Source of the DNA: Veillonella rogosae JCM 15642 | GTDB taxonomy: Bacteria > Bacillota > Negativicutes > Veillonellales > Veillonellaceae | Direction of reading: 5' to 3' | Assembly: GCF_002959775.1 (NCBI RefSeq) | Contig: NZ_PPCX01000014.1 | Location: 1-64,000, forward strand | Length of the DNA: 64,000 nt | Shown here: positions 48,314 to 60,395 of the stretch, in pieces | Numbering within the stretch: position 1 is the first letter of the stretch | Layout of the letters: each line of letters starts with the position of its first letter | Position numbers and translations under genes: made by a program | Notes under the pieces: generated by a model | Told to the model about the DNA's origin: nothing | Seen by the model: only the letters and a program-made list of their open reading frames with translations | The model's database searches: none

Positions 48314-48341
48314 AAAGGGTTTACCATATGGTAAACCCTTT
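48314..48341 (-). terminator. pheT terminator
   Basis: A perfect 28-base palindrome (AAAGGGTTTACCAT and its complement) followed by TAGTAC on the minus strand. It lies 18 bases after the pheT stop. Confidence 0.75.
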
Positions 48342-48358
48342 CAATATACTGCTTGAGA

Positions 48359-50803
48359 TTAACGTAATCTGCAGTTAATTTCTGCTAATGCATCGATAAT
48401 AGCTTGAATGTTACCATCAATATCTTCATCATTCAACGTGCCTTCCATAGAGCGGAATTGCAAGTTGTATGCAAGACTGCGGTAACCAGCTTCGATATGT
48501 TCACCTTCGTAAACGTCGAAGATAGATGCACTTTCTAAATATTCGCCACCATGCTCTTTAATAATAGATAAAATTTCACCACTAGATACGGACACAGGTG
48601 CCACAATAGCAAGGTCACGGCTAGTACCTGGGAATTTACTGAAAGATGTATAGCGGAATGGTGGAATCGTTAAGGATAATACTGCTTCCAAATCGATTTC
48701 AAACATGTATACTTTTCCTGGTAAATCAAAGTTTTTGCTCACTTGTGGATGTAATTCACCATATTGAGCAATCATTTTACCATCAACTACGTATTGAGCA
48801 CTTACACCAGGGTGGAAGTAAGGTTCAGAGCCACGATTAATTTCATAGCCTTTAACACCTAGTTCAGCCAACAACGCATCTACGATACCTTTTACATCAT
48901 AGAAATCTGTAGTGCGTTCTGCTTGATTCCAGCCAGCTTGATTTGCTTTGCCCATCAAGATACCACAAGCCATAGGGCGTTCATGAGGTACCTCTGTCAA
49001 AGGCAATGCTTTGGGTTCATATACATTCGCTGTTTCAAACAACCAAAGATCCTTATTTTGTTGCGCAATATTGCGTTTCGCAGCTTCGATAACAGCTGGC
49101 ACCAATGTAGTACGCATATAAGGGAATTCTTCGGAAATAGGATTCAAAATTGGAATGGCTGTATAACGGCTATCCCCTTCAGGAAGCATCATATTGGAAA
49201 GGCCATCTTTATGCATAAAGCTAAATGTAATGATTTGAGTCATACCCAATTTAGCTAACGTATGTGTTACCTCTTTCGTAAGAGCTTTCTTAGGCGTCAT
49301 ACCACCAGAGGACAATACGGCTACAGGAATTGTAGGAGCGATATTATCATAGTTATAAATACGAGCGACCTCTTCAGCGATATCAGGCATTACTGTTACG
49401 TCACCGCGCCATGTTGGAACGAGGGCAGATAATTGGTCCCCTTCTTCAGTTACAACGAATTCAAGAGCAGTCAAAATGCGAACCATTTCGTCTTTTTCGA
49501 TATTTGTACCCAAGTAATCATTGATTTGTTTTGCTGTGAAAGTAACTGTATGTTGCTCTACAGGGTTCTTGTACACATCGATAATGCCTACATCAACTTT
49601 ACAGGATGGGCAAATTTGTTGCAACAACTGTGCTGCTCTGTCGATAGCATAGGCAGTATATTTATGGTTTACGCCACGTTCAAAACGTCCAGATGCTTCA
49701 GAGCGCATGCCAAGAGCTTTTGCAGTACGGCGAATGGATGGACCATTAAACACAGCAGCTTCAAACATAACTGTAGTCGTTTCATTCGTTACTTCGCTGT
49801 CAAAACCGCCCATAATACCAGCTACGCCTACAGGGCGTTCTGCATCGGCAATAATAAGCATGGAGTCATTTAATTCCCGTTCAGAACCATCGAGTGTTAC
49901 AAGTACTTCGCCATTTTTAGCGCGTCTAGCCACTAATGTATGACCTTTTACATGGTCATAGTCGTATGCGTGCATAGGTTGTCCTAGCTCTAACATAACG
50001 TAGTTTGTAACGTCTACTACATTATTGATAGGACGAATGCCACTGTTGCGCAAACGGTTTTGCATCCACAATGGAGATGGCTCTACCTTAACATCAGTTA
50101 CTACGCGAGCAGTGAAACGAGTACAAAGATCATCTGCCTCAATCTCAACAGCTGCTTTGCCTTCAATAGACTCACCATTTTCGTTGACCATGATAACTGG
50201 GAATAGAGCTTTTTGATTTGTCATCATTCCGAATTCACGGGATAAACCAACCATGGAGAAACAGTCCGCACGGTTTGCAGTCAATTCAAATTCATATACT
50301 ATGTCGTTTAAGCCTAATACATCTTTTACATCAAGGCCGATTGGTGTGCCTTCAGGAAAGATATAAATACCTTGTGCTTCTTCTGGCAATACTAAATCGC
50401 TGGAGATACCAAATTCTGCAACAGAACAGAACATACCTTCAGATACCTCGCCGCGCAATTTACCTTTTTTAATTTCTGTTCCATCAGCTAAGCGAGATTT
50501 ATGGTACGCTACAGGTACGATTTGACCTACCGCTACATTTGTTGCTGCTGTTACGATTTGCTTAGTAACAGGCTCACCTTCTTCAGTAAGACATTCTACT
50601 TGGCATACTTGTAATTTATCTGCATCTGGATGTTTCGTAATTTCTACGATTTTACCAGTATAAATTTTCTTAATGCCATTATCCATAGGAATGACATCTT
50701 CTACAGGAATCCCTGCTTGTGTTAATTCATCGGCCAATTCTTGAGCAGGACGATTCATATCCACAGGCACGTATTCGTTCATCCACTGTAAACTTGCTTT
50801 CAT
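48359..50803 (-). CDS. pheT: Phenylalanyl-tRNA synthetase beta subunit
   Basis: 814 residues. An N-terminal tRNA-binding EMAP-like domain (about 40-150: VEITKHPDADKLQVCQVE) is followed by B3/B4 editing domains (ELTANRADCFSMVGLSRE), B5, the core domain and a C-terminal FDX anticodon-binding domain (FSKFPGTSRDLAIVAP). It pairs with PheS as an alpha2-beta2 enzyme. It starts 9 bases after pheS. Confidence 0.97.
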   Translation of the reverse strand: MKASLQWMNEYVPVDMNRPAQELADELTQAGIPVEDVIPMDNGIKKIYTGKIVEITKHPDADKLQVCQVECLTEEGEPVTKQIVTAATNVAVGQIVPVAYHKSRLADGTEIKKGKLRGEVSEGMFCSVAEFGISSDLVLPEEAQGIYIFPEGTPIGLDVKDVLGLNDIVYEFELTANRADCFSMVGLSREFGMMTNQKALFPVIMVNENGESIEGKAAVEIEADDLCTRFTARVVTDVKVEPSPLWMQNRLRNSGIRPINNVVDVTNYVMLELGQPMHAYDYDHVKGHTLVARRAKNGEVLVTLDGSERELNDSMLIIADAERPVGVAGIMGGFDSEVTNETTTVMFEAAVFNGPSIRRTAKALGMRSEASGRFERGVNHKYTAYAIDRAAQLLQQICPSCKVDVGIIDVYKNPVEQHTVTFTAKQINDYLGTNIEKDEMVRILTALEFVVTEEGDQLSALVPTWRGDVTVMPDIAEEVARIYNYDNIAPTIPVAVLSSGGMTPKKALTKEVTHTLAKLGMTQIITFSFMHKDGLSNMMLPEGDSRYTAIPILNPISEEFPYMRTTLVPAVIEAAKRNIAQQNKDLWLFETANVYEPKALPLTEVPHERPMACGILMGKANQAGWNQAERTTDFYDVKGIVDALLAELGVKGYEINRGSEPYFHPGVSAQYVVDGKMIAQYGELHPQVSKNFDLPGKVYMFEIDLEAVLSLTIPPFRYTSFSKFPGTSRDLAIVAPVSVSSGEILSIIKEHGGEYLESASIFDVYEGEHIEAGYRSLAYNLQFRSMEGTLNDEDIDGNIQAIIDALAEINCRLR

Positions 50804-50812
50804 GAGTTCCTC

Positions 50813-51847
<1,035 letters not shown>

Positions 51848-51870
51848 CTATATTTAAAAGTCTAAACTAT

Positions 51871-51900
51871 ATTATACCAAATCAGGGTTGTCTTCTTCAA
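51871..51900 (-). promoter_or_regulatory. pheS: pheST promoter inside the thioesterase gene end
   Basis: TTGAAG (51895-51900) and TATAAT (51871-51876) with an 18-base spacer on the minus strand, overlapping the last codons of the upstream gene. Confidence 0.5.
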
Positions 51901-52336
51901 TAAAACGCCATGGTAATTCAGGTAATGACTTCTCTTCTAGTACAAAAAATGTACCACGTGCCAAGTGAACAAGTTCACCTAATTCATTATAGATACGTGC
52001 TGTAGCAACCATAGTTGTTTTACCATTATGCTCTACATTGGCTACACCGCGCAATACAGTACCACCCTTAACGGATTTTACATAGTTACCATTAAGATCA
52101 ATAGTGCTAACAGATTTGCCCAATGTGAAACAAGCGGTCCCCATTACACTATCTGCTAAACCAATACAAACGGCACCATGTAAATCCCCTCGAAAATTAC
52201 AATACTCTGTATCATTTGTTTGTAAGGTCATTTCTGCATGACCTGGTTCAACTGCTGTAACTTCTGAATCTTTCACCCAAGAAAATTGATTTTGAGCTCG
52301 TAATTCGTTGAAATATTCTAATAATGTTGTAGCCAT
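51872..52336 (-). CDS. Hotdog-fold thioesterase, PaaI-like
   Basis: About 154 residues. A single hotdog domain: HAEMTLQTNDTEYCNFRGDL then HGAVCIGLADSVMGTACFTL, the PaaI-type HGG..-D pattern with HGA, followed by STIDLNGNYVKSVKGGTVLRG. Members hydrolyse acyl-CoA esters, often phenylacetyl- or short-chain acyl-CoA. The ATG at 52336 has GGAG upstream. The substrate is unknown. Confidence 0.85.
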   Translation of the reverse strand: MATTLLEYFNELRAQNQFSWVKDSEVTAVEPGHAEMTLQTNDTEYCNFRGDLHGAVCIGLADSVMGTACFTLGKSVSTIDLNGNYVKSVKGGTVLRGVANVEHNGKTTMVATARIYNELGELVHLARGTFFVLEEKSLPELPWRFIEEDNPDLV

Positions 52337-52399
52337 CTGTTTCTCCAATCAATATACTTACACATCCCATGGATATTTTATATAAAACTTACAAAAATA

Positions 52400-52436
52400 G
52401 TGCGTTACATCATACATATTGTATCATGCAACGCAC
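52400..52436 (-). terminator. Terminator of the MacAB-like operon
   Basis: GTGCGTTGCATGATACA pairs with TGTATGATGTAACGCAC and is followed by TATTTTTG on the minus strand. The pairing includes G-U pairs. Confidence 0.75.
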
Positions 52437-52502
52437 CATATGCGAACAACTCTATCTAATTATATGACATGTTCTTAACAAATCACTATGCCAAGTTCAA
52501 AA

Positions 52503-53714
52503 CTATTCATAATGTAATGCATCGATTGGATTAAGTTTTGCTGCTTTACGAGCAGGATAAATACCAAATACCAAACCGATTGCCACGGAGAAGGCGAATG
52601 ACATTACGATGGTTGGAATAGAAATAACAGTACTCATCCCCGAGGCCATACCAATTAACTTAGAAGACCCAACGCCGAGAATAATACCTATGATACCACC
52701 CATCAAACTAATTACAATAGCTTCGATAAGGAACTGTGTGACAATGACATTATAAGTTGCACCCAATGCTTTACGCACACCGATTTCTCGAGTCCGTTCA
52801 GTAACGGATACAAGCATGATATTCATAATACCGATACCACCAACTACGAGAGAAATAGCCGCTACTGCACCTAGGAACAATGTCAATGTCCCCGTTGTTT
52901 CTTCCATAGTTTCCATAATGGAGTTCATATTTTGAATGTTAAAGTCATCAAGATTTGTATCTTTGATACCATGTCGTACACGTAATAAGTTTTCAATATC
53001 GGACTGCAAGCGATCGATACCATTTTCATCTTTGCCTACCACATATATCATTCGTAAATAATCAATGCCGTCTACCCGTTCCATAGCTGTTGTGTAAGGA
53101 ATAATCACCATGTCATCTTGGTCATTACCCATAGCGCCACTACCTTTACTATTGAGTACCCCAATAATGCGGAATGGAATATTCTTAACACGTATCTCTT
53201 TACCTACAGGATCTTCATCACCAAATAGATTTTTAACAACTGTTTTACCAACTACAGCTACGCGCTCACGATTCTGTACATTTTTTTCAGATAAGAATCG
53301 ACCAGACTTCATGGTCCAGTTATTAACATCTAAATAATTAGCATTAACACCAGATACTGAAGTAGTCCAGTTTTTATTTTGATAAATAACTACATATCCG
53401 CCATTTGTCATTGGGCTTGCAGCTTTAACGCCATCTAGTTTTGCAATCGCTTCGTAGTCAGCTACCTTTAAGGATTTCATGGATCCTGGCGATGGTCGTA
53501 CCCCTGGAGTACGCGGCGCACCTGGCATAACCATCAATAAATTTGAACCTAAGCTAGAAATGGAGTTTTGAATATCTTGCTTTACACCATTACCAATAGA
53601 TACTAAAGCAATGACGGCAGCTACACCGATAATAATACCTAGCATGGTTAAAATGGAACGCATTTTATTAGCAATGAGGGATGCCCATGCCATCAAGAAA
53701 CTCTCTTTATACAT
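52503..53714 (-). CDS. macB: MacB-type ABC transporter permease
   Basis: 403 residues. One N-terminal helix (about 20-42), a large extracytoplasmic MacB_PCD domain (about 45-260) and three C-terminal helices in an FtsX domain (GGIGIMNIMLVSVTERTREIG, RKALGA). This four-helix layout is that of MacB-type mechanotransmitters, here without the fused ATPase. It overlaps the ATPase gene by 8 bases. The substrate could be a peptide, lipoprotein or antibiotic. Confidence 0.9.
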   Translation of the reverse strand: MYKESFLMAWASLIANKMRSILTMLGIIIGVAAVIALVSIGNGVKQDIQNSISSLGSNLLMVMPGAPRTPGVRPSPGSMKSLKVADYEAIAKLDGVKAASPMTNGGYVVIYQNKNWTTSVSGVNANYLDVNNWTMKSGRFLSEKNVQNRERVAVVGKTVVKNLFGDEDPVGKEIRVKNIPFRIIGVLNSKGSGAMGNDQDDMVIIPYTTAMERVDGIDYLRMIYVVGKDENGIDRLQSDIENLLRVRHGIKDTNLDDFNIQNMNSIMETMEETTGTLTLFLGAVAAISLVVGGIGIMNIMLVSVTERTREIGVRKALGATYNVIVTQFLIEAIVISLMGGIIGIILGVGSSKLIGMASGMSTVISIPTIVMSFAFSVAIGLVFGIYPARKAAKLNPIDALHYE

Positions 53715-54429
53715 GAGTCACCTCCTGTACAGGTGTCATATTATGATTCTGGGAGTCTTCTACAATTAACCCATCTCGTAATACTACATTGCGACTTGCA
53801 TACGTAGCAATCTCAGGCTCATGAGTAACGAGAATAATTGTACGGCCCTCGTCATAAAGCCCTCTGAAGATGTTCATAACGTCGATAGTAGACTTAGAAT
53901 CAAGATTACCTGTCGGTTCATCGGCCATAATGATGGCTGGATTGTTCGCCAATGCACGAGCTATGGCTACACGTTGCCGCTGACCACCAGATAACTCGGA
54001 TGGCAAGTGATCCATGCGGTCACCAAGACCAACAGACGCTAATAAGGCAGCAGCACGTTCATTACGTGTTTTTTTATCCATCCCTGCGTAAATCATAGGG
54101 AGCGCTACATTTTCTACAGCCGTTAATTTTGTTAATAAGTTAAAACTTTGGAATACAAAGCCTATTTGTTTATTTCGTACAAAGGCCAGTTCATCATCAG
54201 ATAAAGTAGCTACCTCATCTCCATTTAGACGATAGGAACCTGTCGTTGGCCGATCTAAACAACCAAGAATGTTCATAAAGGTAGATTTACCTGAGCCAGA
54301 AGGACCCATGATAGATACGAATTCGCCTTTATTGACCTGTAAGTCGATACCATGCAATACAGGCACCGATAATTTACCATTTACATAGGTCTTCGTAATC
54401 CCTTGTATATCGATTACTGTTTGATTCAT
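53707..54429 (-). CDS. MacB-type ABC transporter ATPase
   Basis: About 240 residues of the LolD/MacB ATPase family. Walker A is MGPSGSGKSTFMNILG, the signature LSGGQRQRVAIARALA, Walker B IIMADEPTGNLD, and the switch histidine is in VTHEPEIA. The ATG at 54429 has AGGTG upstream. It energises the permease encoded just downstream. Confidence 0.95.
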   Translation of the reverse strand: MNQTVIDIQGITKTYVNGKLSVPVLHGIDLQVNKGEFVSIMGPSGSGKSTFMNILGCLDRPTTGSYRLNGDEVATLSDDELAFVRNKQIGFVFQSFNLLTKLTAVENVALPMIYAGMDKKTRNERAAALLASVGLGDRMDHLPSELSGGQRQRVAIARALANNPAIIMADEPTGNLDSKSTIDVMNIFRGLYDEGRTIILVTHEPEIATYASRNVVLRDGLIVEDSQNHNMTPVQEVTHV

Positions 54430-54441
54430 ATTCACCTACTA

Positions 54442-55524
54442 TTAGAATGGTCCACGGCTATTATTCTTAGGAGCAGTAACATCACCACTTACGATGATTT
54501 CATCACCTTCAGATAAACCTTTTAGAATTTGTACATTAGTATCCCCAGTTACGCCTGTAGAAACAGCTGTACGAACTGGTTGACCGTCTTTCATTACATA
54601 TACGTATTCACCTTGTTTATCTGTACGTACTGCAGTAAGAGGAACTACTAAGGTATTTTTAATATCTTCACCAAAGATAGTAGCACGAGCCGTCATAGAT
54701 GGTAAGAAATTACCTGCAATATTTTCAGGAATTTGAACCTTAACTGTATAGTACACTACGCTATTACTCGTAGCGCCCATGTTACCTTTTGTACCTTTTG
54801 CAATTTCAGATACGTAACCTGTGAAAGTTTCACCAGGCTTAGAGTCTACAGTAAATTCTACTTTAGCCCCTTGTTTAATACTACCAATATCTGTTTCGTC
54901 TACAGTAAGATAAATTTCTAGATTATTTAGGTCCGCAATTGTAGCAATAATCATTTGGGTAGAAATACCAGTACTAATCGTTTGGCCAGCTTTTAGTGGC
55001 GTACCTACAACAGTACCCGACATAGGTGCAGTAATCGTAGCATCACTTAGATCGGCAGATACACGATTAAACGTAGATAAAGCACGTTCATAAGATGTTA
55101 CGGCATCATCATAGGTTTGTTGAGCAATAGCATTTTGAGCAGCCAAAGCTTTGTAGCGATTCATATCGAGCTCAGCCTTAGATAACGCTGCGCGAGCATC
55201 ATCAACAGAAGCCTGTAGTTGTCGCGTATCAATATATGCGATAACTTGTCCCTCTGTAACGTGATCATTTTCTTTGACTAAAACTCTTTCAAGTTTACCT
55301 GCTACATTTGTAGATACATCTACATAGTTTACAGGGTTAATAGTACCGGTCGCACTAATACTTGTTTTTACATCACCTTTTTCTACTTTACCAGTAGTAT
55401 ATAAATTTTGTGTGTGGCTAGCATTTTGACTATCCATGTAGTAATACGTACCACCACCAAGAACACAAAGAGCAACGGCACCCGCTACTATGCGTTTACG
55501 ATGCTTTTGGAAAAATTCTTTCAT
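54442..55524 (-). CDS. macA: MacA/HlyD-type periplasmic adaptor
   Basis: 360 residues. An N-terminal membrane anchor (about 10-30) is followed by a lipoyl half-motif, a coiled-coil hairpin (about 100-160: VDDARAALSKAELDMNRYKA), a second lipoyl half and beta-barrel domains (EIYLTVDETDIGSIKQGAKV). It would link the inner-membrane MacB pump to an outer-membrane channel. No TolC-like gene is in the window. AAGGAG precedes the start. Confidence 0.92.
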   Translation of the reverse strand: MKEFFQKHRKRIVAGAVALCVLGGGTYYYMDSQNASHTQNLYTTGKVEKGDVKTSISATGTINPVNYVDVSTNVAGKLERVLVKENDHVTEGQVIAYIDTRQLQASVDDARAALSKAELDMNRYKALAAQNAIAQQTYDDAVTSYERALSTFNRVSADLSDATITAPMSGTVVGTPLKAGQTISTGISTQMIIATIADLNNLEIYLTVDETDIGSIKQGAKVEFTVDSKPGETFTGYVSEIAKGTKGNMGATSNSVVYYTVKVQIPENIAGNFLPSMTARATIFGEDIKNTLVVPLTAVRTDKQGEYVYVMKDGQPVRTAVSTGVTGDTNVQILKGLSEGDEIIVSGDVTAPKNNSRGPF

Positions 55525-55665
55525 TATGATCTCCTTAAATAAAGATGAAGATATATGTAAAAGAGACAGTATTCTATATCAACACATATAGTATTTTTAA
55601 ATTATACAGCACCAATTTCTTTTATGCAATATAATTTCATTAACGATAAATTATGACATATATAG

Positions 55666-55690
55666 AAAATGGCCCCTAATGGGCCATTTT
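55666..55690 (-). terminator. pfkA terminator
   Basis: AAAATGGCCC pairs with GGGCCATTTT, followed by CTATATA on the minus strand, 11 bases after the pfkA stop. T-richness after the stem is modest. Confidence 0.6.
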
Positions 55691-55700
55691 ATTATATAAA

Positions 55701-57474
<1,774 letters not shown>

Positions 57475-57507
57475 TTATTATGTGCCCCTTATTATTTCAT
57501 ATCCTTC

Positions 57508-57535
57508 ATTGTACTATAAAATGGATCAAAAACAA
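57508..57535 (-). promoter_or_regulatory. Promoter of the shikimate kinase-like gene and pfkA
   Basis: TTGTTT (57530-57535) and TACAAT (57508-57513) with a 16-base spacer on the minus strand, just after the pil operon terminator. Confidence 0.5.
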
Positions 57536-57536
57536 A

Positions 57537-57569
57537 GACAGACTATAGACATAATATCTATAATCTGTC
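57537..57569 (-). terminator. Terminator of the type IV pilus operon
   Basis: A 13-bp stem (57537-57549 with 57557-57569, one G-U pair) and 7-base loop, followed by TTTGTTTTTG on the minus strand, 30 bases after the pilO-like stop. Confidence 0.8.
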
Positions 57570-57599
57570 CCTATAAAGATCGCAATATTTATACTGTAC

Positions 57600-58109
57600 C
57601 TATATCCTTGATTTCACAGCACAATGTACGTAAACTACATTGCCTTTGCGCTCTATATCTTCTATTTCTATATGTCGTGAAGGCTCTTTTTCATCAACAG
57701 TATTAATCCAGTTTATGAGTCGCTCCGTACTACCTAATAATGTTAATTCTAATATGCCTTCATGCTCATCAGTACTGACAATCATTAATGGTTCTCCTTG
57801 TAAGGAATCAAAGATACTTGTATGGCTGGTTTGAGAATTCTTGTTCTCCCTGAAAGTCTCTAAGAGTTTGGCTTCCTTAGATACTATATAATCTGACTCC
57901 GCATTCATTTGTATAACAAAAGTCTCTTGCTGTTCTTGTAGGAGACTAGTTTTTTGACTCAAATGTACATGTCCATATACGGAAAGACTAGTTACTATCC
58001 CCCACAGGACTATGGTCATTAGTATCTTGTTGATTGGTTGAATGGTGCTCTCTCTTAGATCCGTCCATATGGAATGAATAAATACCTTTATCTGCTTTAA
58101 CTGTTCCAT
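57600..58109 (-). CDS. pilO: PilO-like type IV pilus assembly protein
   Basis: 169 residues. A short cytoplasmic N-terminus is followed by one membrane helix (about 29-47, ILMTIVLWGIVTSLSVYG), a coiled region and a small ferredoxin-like C-terminal domain (EGILELTLLGSTERLINWIN then TVDE). The topology and position after pilM and pilN mark it as PilO, which with PilN forms the periplasmic part of the alignment complex. GGAG lies 4 bases before the start at 58109; that start overlaps pilN by 122 bases. An ATG at 58019 is an alternative. Confidence 0.75.
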   Translation of the reverse strand: MEQLKQIKVFIHSIWTDLRESTIQPINKILMTIVLWGIVTSLSVYGHVHLSQKTSLLQEQQETFVIQMNAESDYIVSKEAKLLETFRENKNSQTSHTSIFDSLQGEPLMIVSTDEHEGILELTLLGSTERLINWINTVDEKEPSRHIEIEDIERKGNVVYVHCAVKSRI

Positions 58110-58584
58110 GACACTCCATTCCCGATAATCTCTGCTGCAAAACAGCTATAAATTTACGACATGCTTCATCGCTAACACCGATACCATCAATACTTACATG
58201 ACCATTTTTTATACTTAGACGCTGTAAACTAATACGTTGGTCCATAGCCGTATCAAGAATATATAAGACTATACTATTTTGATAGATATTAACTTTATTA
58301 CTATCAGATGTATTCTTGAGAATTTTATGTTTAATAGCCATTAACTCACTATATTTTTGTTCAACTACTTGATACTGAGCATTTGCTCGTAAATCTAGAT
58401 ATTCTACCTTTTGCTGATCATATATACCGTAACTAGTCCAGCATATATATATAGATACTAAGCCTACTATAAAATATATAAGACTTATACCATACAGATA
58501 GTACCGATATGTATGCCATAGACTATGCCATCGTAAAGAACGAGGCATTAAATTTATACATTTATCTTTACCATCCCAAGCCAA
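57988..58584 (-). CDS. pilN: PilN-like type IV pilus assembly protein (TTG start)
   Basis: About 198 residues. The N-terminal CINLMPRSL matches the conserved INLLP motif by which PilN docks into PilM. A membrane helix (about 28-50) and a periplasmic domain with LQRLSIKNGHVSIDGIGVSD follow. An ATG at 58548 would remove INLMP, so I chose a TTG at 58584, which has AAGGGGG ten bases upstream and overlaps pilM by 17 bases. The last 40 residues overlap pilO and look low-complexity. Confidence 0.75.
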   Translation of the reverse strand: MAWDGKDKCINLMPRSLRWHSLWHTYRYYLYGISLIYFIVGLVSIYICWTSYGIYDQQKVEYLDLRANAQYQVVEQKYSELMAIKHKILKNTSDSNKVNIYQNSIVLYILDTAMDQRISLQRLSIKNGHVSIDGIGVSDEACRKFIAVLQQRLSGMECHGTVKADKGIYSFHMDGSKREHHSTNQQDTNDHSPVGDSN

Positions 58585-59422
58585 TCCACTTAAGCCCCCT
58601 TGCGGCCATACCAATTGCCATATCCCAATCTAACTGGCCCTTTTTGCAACGATTGCGCCCACGACCTAAGAACAATAACGGAATATATTCGTTTTCACCA
58701 TACATAGAAATTATTTCTTCCATATCATTTCGCTCTTCATCAGATAATGTATCTAAACCGTACATGCGTATACCTTGAATCTCATCGATACCAAATGTTT
58801 GCAATCTAGCTTCTAACTTTTCCATTGCTTCCGATACATCACTACCGGTAATTGGAACCATACATTCGTCAATGCATATATCATTCCACCATAGCCATAG
58901 ATGCATAGCCCCTTCTTCAACAACACCAGTTACAGTCCCACTACGCCGCATCAAGCAGTAACAAATAGGAATGGGCCAAAAATCGATAACATCTACTGGC
59001 GCATACGTATCTCGTATGCCTTGTTTTAACAGCTCCAATGAATGACGATCTACGGCTACCATAAACATATGATAACTATGTCTTGGATATTCTCGACGAC
59101 ATGCATCCATTTGGAAGCTATCTCCATCAAAGTTAAAGTAATCCTCTACATTCCACTTAATAAATTCCTTCATATCAAAATCGTGAGGATCATAAGGTGC
59201 TACACGCATTTGCGTATCTATATTAGCTACAATGCTATAAGCCCCTTCGTCTAAATCATAGGTTTCAATAAATCTAGTAACGTCTTCATCAATAGGTCCA
59301 CTCCGTTTCATCTCTAATGCATCGGTAATGACCATTGTTTTATTTTCAATATGAGCTGTAACACATACAATACGCTCATCCGTAATACAAACACCAGAAT
59401 GAATTTTCTTTTTCCGTTTCAT
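58568..59422 (-). CDS. pilM: PilM-like type IV pilus assembly protein
   Basis: 284 residues without a membrane segment. It has the reduced actin-like layout of PilM: an N-terminal beta unit (SGVCITDERIVCVTAHIENK), the EFIKWNVEDYF stretch equivalent to the PilM alpha-helix after the first subdomain, and a C-terminal ATPase-like half (VVEEGAMHLWLWW). PilM sits on the cytoplasmic face and binds PilN. GAGGTGAGG precedes the start. It is shorter than classical PilM (about 350). Confidence 0.78.
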   Translation of the reverse strand: MKRKKKIHSGVCITDERIVCVTAHIENKTMVITDALEMKRSGPIDEDVTRFIETYDLDEGAYSIVANIDTQMRVAPYDPHDFDMKEFIKWNVEDYFNFDGDSFQMDACRREYPRHSYHMFMVAVDRHSLELLKQGIRDTYAPVDVIDFWPIPICYCLMRRSGTVTGVVEEGAMHLWLWWNDICIDECMVPITGSDVSEAMEKLEARLQTFGIDEIQGIRMYGLDTLSDEERNDMEEIISMYGENEYIPLLFLGRGRNRCKKGQLDWDMAIGMAARGLKWIGLGW

Positions 59423-59431
59423 AGCCTCACC

Positions 59432-59839
59432 TCAATAAGGTTTTACCTTTACCACATGCATACGCTTATCTTGATCTACTGTGACATACATATGAACGCG
59501 GCTCACTATTTCCCGATTTTTTAATTTCCCATAACTCATAACATGACGAGGATTATCCATCGAACGATCCGGTTCAATGGTAATTTCTACATCTCCCTCA
59601 TCTGACACTATTAGTTTTTGTTGAAAGTCCCAAGTATTACCTTCCTTACAATACCCTACAAACCAATGAGCCCCTCTTTGAGCTGCATAATGAGCCTCTT
59701 CTAAATGGATTTCATCGACGGCATTGCTTTCACAAATTTGACTAATACGAAGCCCCATAAAGGCTAAGAGCAATAATAAGGACATCGTAAGTATAGCTAC
59801 ATATGTAATAAAGCCCGCATTATGGGCTCCTCCGTTCAT
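59432..59839 (-). CDS. Minor pilin-like protein, PilX-like
   Basis: About 135 residues. NAGFITYVAILTMSLLLLLA is a prepilin-like G/F junction followed by a hydrophobic helix, but position 5 of the mature form is Val instead of Glu. The remaining domain is beta-rich with no clear motif. ATG at 59839 was chosen because GAGGAGA lies 6 bases upstream; it overlaps the previous gene by 20 bases. The place in the cluster fits a PilX/GspK-like minor subunit. Confidence 0.65.
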   Translation of the reverse strand: MNGGAHNAGFITYVAILTMSLLLLLAFMGLRISQICESNAVDEIHLEEAHYAAQRGAHWFVGYCKEGNTWDFQQKLIVSDEGDVEITIEPDRSMDNPRHVMSYGKLKNREIVSRVHMYVTVDQDKRMHVVKVKPY

Positions 59840-60395
59840 GGCTTGTCTCCTCATTATCTTTATACCAATCATAAACAGCACTCTGCCCTATAGCGACCTC
59901 ATACAGAGCTAACCCACCATATCCGCTTGTATAGAGCTTATTATTAGTAAAGCGATTATTAATGTACCATCGCAGATGAACTGTTTTATTATTATCTAGA
60001 CTAAATGGGTGTTCCTGCGTATACCCTACATTACGCTTATCTCTTGTTCCTATGATGCGACTACCACTTACGGGTTGTAGGCTACCATCCGTGAGTTTTC
60101 TGTAAAGAGCATGTCTTTGTACGGTCAAGGTCGTACGCTTTGTATCATGAATATATAAGCTTATATTCTTATCCTCTACGGTAACCTCTACAGGATTCCA
60201 TATCATTTGAGCTACCACCATACGCCGTGTATAACGACCATCCTCCATCATCGCTACGCTATCTAGTAATTTGGCGTCCCACATAACCGCATAGAATACA
60301 ATGCCTAAGAGCAAGGTAAGAACGATAACAGAAATCGTCATACTAATAAGGGTCGAGTACAAGATAAAGCCTTCATGATTAACTTTGCTATTCAT
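59820..60395 (-). CDS. Minor pilin-like protein, PilW/ComGF-like
   Basis: 191 residues. The N-terminal NHEGFILYSTLISMTISVIV gives a prepilin-type G/F junction and helix, with Ser at mature position 5 where Glu is usual. It has beta-rich C-terminal sequence with SGYGGLALYEV. GGAGGAAACACG precedes the ATG, which overlaps the previous stop by 4 bases. Size and order suggest a PilW-like subunit of the pilus tip complex. Confidence 0.65.
   Translation of the reverse strand: MNSKVNHEGFILYSTLISMTISVIVLTLLLGIVFYAVMWDAKLLDSVAMMEDGRYTRRMVVAQMIWNPVEVTVEDKNISLYIHDTKRTTLTVQRHALYRKLTDGSLQPVSGSRIIGTRDKRNVGYTQEHPFSLDNNKTVHLRWYINNRFTNNKLYTSGYGGLALYEVAIGQSAVYDWYKDNEETSHERRSP

Noticed and set aside
48923-49873. 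Plus-strand frames opposite pheT
   Set aside because: They are antisense shadows of a strongly conserved gene with no ribosome sites or motifs.
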